Assembly (NCBI GenBank): GCA_002405445.1 | Contig: DHLV01000074.1 | Span: 1 to 20,483 of the forward strand | Direction of reading: 5' to 3' | Length of the DNA: 20,483 bases | Origin: Flammeovirgaceae bacterium UBA4659 | GTDB taxonomy: Bacteria; Bacteroidota; Bacteroidia; Cytophagales; Cyclobacteriaceae | Part shown: positions 5,837 through 12,900 of the stretch, piece after piece | Layout of the letters: every line of letters begins with the position of its first letter | Position numbering within the stretch: position 1 is the stretch's first letter | Made by a program: the position numbers and the translations under genes | Notes under the pieces: generated by a model | Told to the model about the DNA's origin: nothing | What the model saw: only the letters and a program-made list of their open reading frames with translations | The model's database searches: none

Positions 5837-5869
5837 AGCCCCTTTGCAAAAAACGAAGGGGCTTTTTTT
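5837..5869 (+). terminator. Rho-independent terminator of the DUF2911 gene
   Basis: Stem AGCCCCTT (5837-5844) pairs with AAGGGGCT (5856-5863) across an 11-base loop, with a run of seven Ts from 5863. It begins 22 bases after the stop codon and ends 27 bases before the rimB start, separating the two units. Confidence 0.88.
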
Positions 5870-5896
5870 GTTGGAGAAAAATAAATAGCTTGAGGT

Positions 5897-6322
5897 ATGC
5901 AAATCCTGGGGCGATCAGACCGCGTAGACTTACCTAAACTGGGTTTGTACAACATCCATGCAAAAGTGGATACAGGAGCTTATACTTGCAGCCTGCATTG
6001 TTCGCGGGCTGAAGTGGTAAATGGCCGGCTGGAATTTGTGCTGCTCGATGAAGAGCACCCGGAATTCACGGGCATGAAATTTACTTTTAAAAGATTCAAG
6101 AGGCGCGAAATCAAAAACTCATTTGGCGAAGCGGAAATGCGGTACGTCATCAAACCCACGATCAAAATCTTCAACCGTATAATCAGAGCCGAGTTTTCGC
6201 TGAGTGACCGCGGCAACCTCAAATTCCCCGTGTTGCTGGGCAGGCGTATTTTGCGCAACCGATTCCTGATCGATGTAACAAAAAGAGATTTGTACTTTCA
6301 AACCAAAATGGCACAACCATGA
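5897..6322 (+). CDS. rimB: RimK-associated retropepsin-like protease (COG4067, 'ATP-dependent zinc protease', RimB-like)
   Basis: 141 residues. The motif [11 protein letters not shown] (24-34) contains the aspartic-protease triplet DTG with Asp25. The C-terminal [16 protein letters not shown] (about 112-127) is the second conserved block of this retropepsin-like family, formerly DUF785. In Pseudomonas RimB is reported to remove glutamates added by RimK to ribosomal protein S6; the same role here is inference. The ATG follows a purine stretch (TTGAGG) at five bases or less. Its stop overlaps the rimK start by four bases (ATGA), a strong sign of translational coupling. This gene opens the rim cluster. 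Confidence 0.88.
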   Translation: MQILGRSDRVDLPKLGLYNIHAKVDTGAYTCSLHCSRAEVVNGRLEFVLLDEEHPEFTGMKFTFKRFKRREIKNSFGEAEMRYVIKPTIKIFNRIIRAEFSLSDRGNLKFPVLLGRRILRNRFLIDVTKRDLYFQTKMAQP

Positions 6323-7227
6323 ACATCGCCATCCTTTCACGAGACGCGAAGTTGTATTCTACCAGGCGGCTGAAAGAGGCCGGTGAAAAACGCGGGCACA
6401 AAGTGGAAATCATCGACCACATGAAATGCGTGTTGCTGATCGAAAAGAAAAATCCGATGGTTTGGTACAACGGCCGTAAACTTGATTATTTCGATGCCAT
6501 TATTCCGCGCATCGGTGCCTCGGTTACATTTTACGGTGCTGCCGTAGTACGGCAATTTGAAATGATGAAGGTTTTCACGGCCGTAGAATCGCAGGCGTTG
6601 ATCCGCTCACGCGATAAACTTCGCAGCATGCAAATTCTCTCGCGGGCAGGGTTGGGCTTGCCCAAAACTATATTCATGGATTACTCCAAAGACACTGAGG
6701 GAGTAATTGAGGCCGTTGGTGGTGCGCCCGTGGTCATCAAGCTTTTGGAAGGCACGCAAGGCTTGGGCGTGGTGCTGGCCGAAAACAAAAAAGCCGCCCA
6801 GTCTGTCATCGAAGCGTTTCACGGTGTGAAAGCCCGCATCATTGTGCAAGAGTTCATCAAAGAAGCAAAGGGAGCGGACATACGTGCTTTTGTAGTAGAC
6901 GGTGAAGTGGTAGGCGCGATGAAACGGCAGGCACGCGATGGCGAATTTCGCTCGAATCTGCACCGGGGCGGCCATGCCTCGGTGGTCAAACTCGATCGCC
7001 ACGAAAAACATGCCGCGATTGAAGCGGCCAAGAAGCTGGGGCTGGGTGTAGCGGGTGTTGACATGTTGCCCTCCAAGCGTGGGCCGCTGATCATTGAAGT
7101 CAATTCGTCTCCCGGGCTGGAAGGTATCGAAGGCGCCACCAAAGTAGACATCGCGGGAAAAATCTATCAATACCTGGAGAAAAATGCGGGCAAGAACCGA
7201 ATACAAAAAGATAAAGTAAATGCATGA
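6319..7227 (+). CDS. rimK: RimK-type alpha-L-glutamate ligase (ribosomal protein S6 modification)
   Basis: 302 residues, close in length and sequence to E. coli RimK (300). Recognisable blocks are [18 protein letters not shown] (1-18), [16 protein letters not shown] (58-73), RQFEM (78-82), [10 protein letters not shown] (96-105), the ATP-grasp loop [15 protein letters not shown] (141-155), [14 protein letters not shown] (176-189), FRSNLHRGG (210-218), and the metal-binding acids Asp248 and Glu260 with Asn262 in GVDML...[14 protein letters not shown]. RimK uses ATP to add glutamate residues to the C-terminus of ribosomal protein S6. The target in this organism is not shown by the sequence. It overlaps rimB by four bases and is followed after 68 bases by an M14-family hydrolase gene. 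Confidence 0.97.
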   Translation: MNIAILSRDAKLYSTRRLKEAGEKRGHKVEIIDHMKCVLLIEKKNPMVWYNGRKLDYFDAIIPRIGASVTFYGAAVVRQFEMMKVFTAVESQALIRSRDKLRSMQILSRAGLGLPKTIFMDYSKDTEGVIEAVGGAPVVIKLLEGTQGLGVVLAENKKAAQSVIEAFHGVKARIIVQEFIKEAKGADIRAFVVDGEVVGAMKRQARDGEFRSNLHRGGHASVVKLDRHEKHAAIEAAKKLGLGVAGVDMLPSKRGPLIIEVNSSPGLEGIEGATKVDIAGKIYQYLEKNAGKNRIQKDKVNA

Positions 7228-7295
7228 TGTACGACTCGCAAAATGAAAATTGACAATCGAAGAACCAACAACAAAACGCAAATCAACACGATACG

Positions 7296-8273
7296 ATGTC
7301 AAAACAGGTAACAATAGCGGCACACGAAATTCGGCCCGGTGAATTCAAGGAAATCAACATCAACATTGCAAGATTGCCTTCGCGCACGCAAATCGACACC
7401 CCTGTTTACGTGTATCGTGGACTGGAAGATGGCCCTGTGCTGGCACTCACCGCAGGAATGCATGGCGATGAAATCAATGGGATGGAAATTGTGCGCAGAA
7501 TCATTGACTCAGGCCATATCCGCGTAAAGCGGGGCACCGTGGTGTGCATGCCGATTATCAATGTATATGGGTTTTTGAATTATTCACGCGAGGTGCCCGA
7601 TGGAAAGGATGTAAACCGTTCATTTCCCGGAAGCAAAACGGGGTCTTTGGCAGCGCGGGTCGCTCACCACTTGGTAAAAGATGTGATTCCCTACATCAAC
7701 TATGGCATCGACTTTCATACCGGAGGAGCCATGCGCACCAATTACCCGCAGGTGCGCTGCATGATGAATGACCCCAAAAACGTTGAGCTGGCAGCCGCCT
7801 TCAATGCCCCCTTCACCATCGATTCTCCTTTTCGTCCGCATTCATTGCGGCAATCGGCTTACAAGCAAGGCAAGAACATCATCGTGTACGAGGGTGGCGA
7901 ATCCATCCGATTTGACCGCTACGCAATTGAGCAAGGCATTGAGGGTACTTTGCGGTTGATGAAACATTTGAAGATGATTGACTCCGCACCTGAACCCAAA
8001 GAAGAGAACCGCATCATTTGGAGTTCATCTTGGGTACGAGCAAAAAATGGCGGATTGTTTCAATCGCATATCAACTGTGGCGCATTGGTAAAAAAGGGCC
8101 AGTGGGTGGGTGAGTTAACAGACCCTTTCGGAGAATTCAAAGAGCAGATCAAAGCGCCCGTTACCGGCTACGTGGTGGGATTAAACAACAACCCTGTTGT
8201 AAATGCCGGAGATGCACTGATGCACCTCGGGCAAGACAATGTGTGCAAGATTGGAGGAGGTGCAGAGGATTAA
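7296..8273 (+). CDS. Succinylglutamate desuccinylase/aspartoacylase family zinc hydrolase (M14 superfamily)
   Basis: 325 residues. Zinc ligands of the AstE/AspA family are visible: H56 and E59 in AGMHGDEINGMEI, and H141 in DFHTGG. DVNRSFPG (105-112) gives the substrate-binding Asn/Arg pair, and E202 (VYEGG) is the likely catalytic glutamate. The C-terminal part (from about 240) is a beta domain with a hammerhead-like motif (IKAPVTGYVVG). Members cut amide bonds of N-acyl aspartate or glutamate or C-terminal amino acids. Lying behind rimB and rimK, it may act on the glutamate tail made by RimK or on free N-acylglutamate; this is inference. The ast arginine-degradation genes are absent here. 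Its stop codon overlaps the convergent coiled-coil gene's stop (shared TTAA). Confidence 0.9.
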   Translation: MSKQVTIAAHEIRPGEFKEININIARLPSRTQIDTPVYVYRGLEDGPVLALTAGMHGDEINGMEIVRRIIDSGHIRVKRGTVVCMPIINVYGFLNYSREVPDGKDVNRSFPGSKTGSLAARVAHHLVKDVIPYINYGIDFHTGGAMRTNYPQVRCMMNDPKNVELAAAFNAPFTIDSPFRPHSLRQSAYKQGKNIIVYEGGESIRFDRYAIEQGIEGTLRLMKHLKMIDSAPEPKEENRIIWSSSWVRAKNGGLFQSHINCGALVKKGQWVGELTDPFGEFKEQIKAPVTGYVVGLNNNPVVNAGDALMHLGQDNVCKIGGGAED

Positions 8274-8671
8274 CGAATGTTGTCCTCAACGGTAGTTACA
8301 CGCTTTGACAGGGAAATCAACTCCTTCAACATGATGTTTTGTTCTTGCTTCATGTCACGAATATCAATTTTTAGTTCTTTCATTTCAGACTGAAATCTCA
8401 TTTCAATTCCTTTTATTTCAGACTGAAATTCCCCTCTCATTTCCTTCATTTCGGATTGAAAATCCCCTCTCATTTCCTTCATTTCATCCTGGAATTCTGC
8501 ACGCATTTGATTAAAGCGAGCGCCTTGTTCATTTAATGTGATGCTTTGCTCCGCAATCGCTCTGCTCATCATATCAACGTTGCGATGCGTTTGTTTCATC
8601 TGATCTGAAATCTGATCGGTTTTTTGCCGGTATTCCGCCAATAACTCGTTAATTCTATCTTCTGATTTCAT
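8270..8671 (-). CDS. Small coiled-coil protein with 11-residue (hendecad) repeats
   Basis: 133 residues, no signal peptide or membrane segment, highly charged and helical. Residues 60-103 are four consecutive 11-residue units starting with Phe-Gln at residues 60, 71, 82 and 93 (FQDEMKEMRGD, FQSEMKEMRGE, FQSEIKGIEMR, FQSEMKELKID). Hendecads give right-handed or straight coiled coils. The flanks (residues 5-58 and 104-132) are also coiled-coil-like. It follows the porP/sprF-like gene by 33 bases on the same strand and may be co-transcribed, but nothing ties it to secretion. Function unknown. A stop-codon overlap with the convergent M14 gene leaves no room for a terminator between them. Confidence 0.75.
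   Translation of the reverse strand: MKSEDRINELLAEYRQKTDQISDQMKQTHRNVDMMSRAIAEQSITLNEQGARFNQMRAEFQDEMKEMRGDFQSEMKEMRGEFQSEIKGIEMRFQSEMKELKIDIRDMKQEQNIMLKELISLSKRVTTVEDNIR
8363..8494 (-). repeat. 33-bp tandem repeats inside the coiled-coil gene
   Basis: Four imperfect 33-bp units encode the 11-residue repeats. The two middle units are nearly identical: the same 22 bases occur at 8431-8452 and 8464-8485, exactly 33 apart. The other units have diverged. This points to recent unit duplication and possible copy-number variation between strains. Confidence 0.7.
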
Positions 8672-8704
8672 AGAAATATAAAATTAGCAATAAATTCTCT
8701 TAGA

Positions 8705-9754
8705 CTAAAACCACGGCACCGGGCACGGCATGATTAACTTGTCTTTGGCAGGCTTGCGCGGATCGCGGCTCGACCAAGAGTAGCTGATACTGAACTCATG
8801 CGCACCGCCACTGCCGAAGCCTAATTTCGAAATCGTGTAGTCGTAGCTGTAACCTATGTTCAACACATCTTTGTTGCCACGTTTGGTGAATCCAACCAGC
8901 AGCACAATGGATTCGTTGTTGGCGACACCGTTCACCGTTTTGAACGGCACCCCGCGGTACCAGGTGCCGATGATGAGCGGTTCGAGTGTGTAATACAAAC
9001 CCACATCCATTTGATCAAAACTGCCCTGGTGCCGGTATTGGACAGCAGGGGTGATGCTCCGCTCTTGCGGACGTTGGTAAAAGCCCTTGCCTATCTGACC
9101 GGGTGACAAATAGAACTTCCAGCCGGCATGTCCCGAAATTTTCATTGGCAGTTGATCAGGCGAACCAACCAAAGACTGATTAGGTTCAAGGATATGATGA
9201 GCCGCCACGCCTATCCAGCCCCGTTGCGAGTAGAAAAGTCCACCAAATGACAAATCGGGGAAGAATATTGACTGGCCCGTATTCAATCCCTCCAGCGATG
9301 GCTGTCCTTTGAATTGGCCGGTTTGTGGGTCTATCTGATCTCCAAAAGTCAGTCTGCCGAAGTTGATGGAGCGGTTGTAAACGCCTACCTGTACCCCGGG
9401 CCTGAAAGATAACTTCTTGGTCAACGATAAATCGTAAGCATATTGGAGGCCGATGTTGATTGACTGCAAGCCCAGCAGCCCCTCTTGGTCGCGGTTGATG
9501 ATAAAACCGACACCGCTATTCTTGCTTTCGATGTAAAAATCGCCATAGGCCGAAATGGTAGTAAAGTTGGCATCGATGGCCGGCCACTGGGTGCGGTAGT
9601 TCATGCCCACACGGTTTTGGTTGGTAGATCCGGCAAAGGCAGGATTCAAATACAGTGGCGCTGCATAGAACTGAGAAAATTGTGGGTCTTGTGCAGTTAC
9701 CGAACCAATGGCGACCAGCATCCATACGGCCACACCCACCACTTGACACCTCAT
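8705..9754 (-). CDS. porP: PorP/SprF family type IX secretion system outer-membrane protein
   Basis: 349 residues from the ATG at 9754. A signal peptide (MRCQVVGVAVWMLVAIGSVTA) is followed at once by the family signature QDPQFSQFYAAPLYLNPAFAGS. The rest is a beta-barrel-like run of amphipathic strands (VGMNYRTQWPAI, GVGFIINRDQEGLLGLQ, NIGLQYAYDLSLTKKLSFRPGVQVGVY, FPDLSFGGLFY, DVLNIGYSYDYTISKL), ending in a Cys-containing tail (IMPCPVPWF). SprF-type members are needed to secrete type B-sorted adhesins such as SprB; PorP itself is a T9SS component. A TTG start at 9778 would add eight residues but is less likely. The giant type B protein gene lies divergently upstream; usually the sprF-like gene follows its client on the same strand. 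Confidence 0.92.
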   Translation of the reverse strand: MRCQVVGVAVWMLVAIGSVTAQDPQFSQFYAAPLYLNPAFAGSTNQNRVGMNYRTQWPAIDANFTTISAYGDFYIESKNSGVGFIINRDQEGLLGLQSINIGLQYAYDLSLTKKLSFRPGVQVGVYNRSINFGRLTFGDQIDPQTGQFKGQPSLEGLNTGQSIFFPDLSFGGLFYSQRGWIGVAAHHILEPNQSLVGSPDQLPMKISGHAGWKFYLSPGQIGKGFYQRPQERSITPAVQYRHQGSFDQMDVGLYYTLEPLIIGTWYRGVPFKTVNGVANNESIVLLVGFTKRGNKDVLNIGYSYDYTISKLGFGSGGAHEFSISYSWSSRDPRKPAKDKLIMPCPVPWF

Positions 9755-9877
9755 GAAATGAACCTTAGCATTTTTCAAGTAAGCAAATTACGGTGATTGA
9801 ACAGATTTAAAAAAGTATTTGACCGACAAATAGGCGGCTTTCATCTTCTTAACGATATTTTTGAACTGATAGTGTAT

Positions 9878-9907
9878 TTTTTATAAGCTCTTCACGTTGT
9901 ACATTTG
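9878..9907 (+). promoter_or_regulatory. Promoter of the giant type B surface protein gene
   Basis: TACATTTG at 9900-9907 is a perfect TAnnTTTG box, with a T-run (9877-9882) at the -33 position about 18 bases upstream. Transcription would start near 9912. An AAGGAG at 9913-9918 lies 20 bases before the ATG, too far to be a normal ribosome-binding site for it. Confidence 0.5.
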
Positions 9908-9938
9908 AAATTAAGGAGAATAAATTAAGTCGATACAG

Positions 9939-12900
9939 ATGATAGTGCGGGTTACTTCTATGGGGTATCTTAAGTTGTATTTGTTGGCTACCTTTTTTTT
10001 GTTGGCAACAAGATTGCTTTCTCAAGACTTGCGGCAGCACAACTGGCATTTTGGAAATTCAACTAATTCGATACGCTTCAACCGAGTTACGAATAAAGCC
10101 CAACTGGCAAGCATACCAATAGCTTTACCGGGCATGGGACGAACCAGTGTTGCCACTGACCCTGCTACCGGGAATTTGTTGTTTTACACAGATGGATTAA
10201 CGGTGCGTGATGCCACGCACCAAACAATGCCTAATGGAACCGGACTGTCTGGAAATGTTAATGCTGCAATATGCCCAGTGCCAGGCCAGCCGAACAAATA
10301 CTTTTTGTTTACCAATTCAGCTAGTGGGCAAATATCCAGCACAGTGGTTGATATGGCGGCTTTTGGAAATTCACCTTTTCCAACTCCCGCCCTCGGCAAT
10401 GTTGAATCTGCAAATAAAAATCAACCAATCGCCAGCCTCAATAACCAATCAGAGGGAATGATCATTTTAACCCATACAAACGGTGTTGACTTTTGGCTGA
10501 TCACGCATAGCAAAAATATAGTGGGTGGTGGGTACGTGGCATCACTCATTTCAAATGCCAGTTATCAAACGTCTGGTGCGGCTATCATCACTTTTACGAG
10601 CATACTTCCCACCAGTTTTCCTATTAGCGTTGCTAGCTTTTCTTACAATAAAGAATTGAAAAAGTTAGCGGTAGCCATTCAGAGTGTTGGGGATAATGCG
10701 CAAATTTTAGATTTTAATTCCGCGACAGGCACACTTACTCTGGACCGTATTATACCAAACACAGCATCGACTAGTCCGCTGTATGATATTCAATGGGGAA
10801 CCAGAACCAAAGACGCCAACGATAACGCGGTTTATTATCTGTACATGTCGCGTTTAGGAAACGCCACTGATCCCGCCAACATACTTCAGTATGACTATTT
10901 TGCGCCTGGTGCGGGTGCTTCTCCACCGGTTACGGTTATTGCACCGATTTTAAGTACACCCATCTTTGAGAGCTATGGGTTGCAACTTGCTCCAGATAGC
11001 ACCATTTACCATTTATACCGAGCAACCAGCGGGGGGCCTTACATGATCCAGCAATTGTCTAAAGTTGATCTTCGTGCACCTCAGATAACCATTAGCTCTC
11101 CCTTTGGGAATATGAATTTTGCGGCAAAGCTATTTCCTTCATTCTTGCCATTTTCAACTCCAAATATCACGCTAAGTTTTACAACCTCACCTGACGGAAC
11201 AGATCCTCTCAACCAATCCTGTCAAGACAATCCGATCACCTTCTTCCCTAACCTAACCCCTAATGCCGATAGTTTGAATTGGGTCTTTGGCGATGGAACG
11301 GGTTCAACTTCAAGATCAAATTCGTGGAGTCCCGTTCACAAATACACTACTTCAGGAACGTTTAACGTAAGACTAACGGCTTTTTATCAAGGCGTCAGCA
11401 AAACGGTGACGCAACCGCTCACCATTCAACCCTTTGATCTGAAGATACAGCTGAAGCCGGAAGAGACAGCCTGCAAATGCGAGTTGCCCATTAACTTTAC
11501 TGATCCCGAATGTGTTGCGAGCCCGAAGCCCGCATTTACTGTGACCGCGGAGCTTACCGGCAATAACACCACCGGGGTGGTTCCTAAATGGTCAAATGGA
11601 GACGAAGGTCTCACGCTAAAGCCCAATAAAGCCGGCTACTACTACCTAGTTGCCCAAGTTGGTGGTTGTACCCGTTATGCGGGCGTAAACGTAAAACAGT
11701 ATGGTTTGCAAGATCAACGAAGCAACATCTGGTACTTTGGCAATAAAGCAGGTATCGATTTCAATCCACCAAGTGGTCCTGTAGCATTAACTAATAGTGC
11801 CATGAATGCACCTGAGGGTTGTGCCATTGTATGCGACCGAAATGGACAATCCATTTTTTATACCAACGGCAGCGAAATCTATGACAAAAATAATAATCTG
11901 CTATCTGGTACAAGTGCTGGCGGAGATGTTAATTCCACTCAATCTTCCTTGATCATTCCGGTGCCTGGAGATGAAACCCTCTTCTACTTAGTAACCACTC
12001 AAAGCGTAAACTCGAACAGTTACAGACTTCAGTACACGATTTATAACTTGCAAACCAACAAGGTGTCTCCGCAGCCGGTGGTGTTGTTGTTTTCAAAGAG
12101 CACAGAAAGGATTACCTCAAATGGCCAATGGTTAATCGCTCACGAGTTTGGCAACAGCACTTTCAGAACATTCAAAATAACTGGAAACGGAATACAAAAA
12201 GCCAATTACAGCGATGTGGGATCTGTCCACTCCTTTCAAGATTTGAAAAATGGCAGGGGTTACATGAAGATTGGACCAAAAAATACGCTGGCAGTACCGA
12301 TACCATCAGCCAACGGAAATTTCGTGGAGTTGTTTCACTTGAACGATACTACCGGGCAAATTACTTTGAATTACCCCTTGGGTGGGCCAACGCACCCCAA
12401 TAACAGATTAGATTTGGGCGAACCGACAGGAGAAGTTTACGGAGTGGAATTTAGGCAAAGCAGCCTACCTGGCTTACCCGACAGAGTAGCCAAGCTATTT
12501 GTCAGTTTGGCAAATGGAGCATCGTCAAAAATTATTGAATTTGCGATCGATAGGAGCAACAACGTTACCATGCTACCAAAAATCGACTCCCAGGGGAAGG
12601 AACTCGGCGCAATCCAAACAGGGCCGAACGGGCAAATTTATGTGGCAGTAAAAGATGCTTCCCAATTGGCAGTAATCACTCCTGGGGCAAACCTAATGAC
12701 TCCGTCAGCATTGCAGCCAAATACTTCCCCTGATTTGTCGCCTGGGAAGAGCCTACTGGGTTTACCTAATTTTATTCAGCAGGTGGGAAATGCCATTGGT
12801 GGTCCTTCAATTACAGCAACTGGAAAATGTGTAGGTCAGGCGATACAAATCTCGGGCACCTCTACTGATCCAATAGATGAATATCAATGGACTGTTCGTG

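Noticed and set aside
6607..7323. A 238-codon open frame on the minus strand, antisense to rimK.
   Set aside because: It lies wholly over rimK and the following gap, its product has no recognisable domain, and rimK on the other strand is beyond doubt.
9755..9778. TTG start adding eight residues to the PorP/SprF protein.
   Set aside because: The ATG at 9754 gives a well-formed signal peptide at the very N-terminus.
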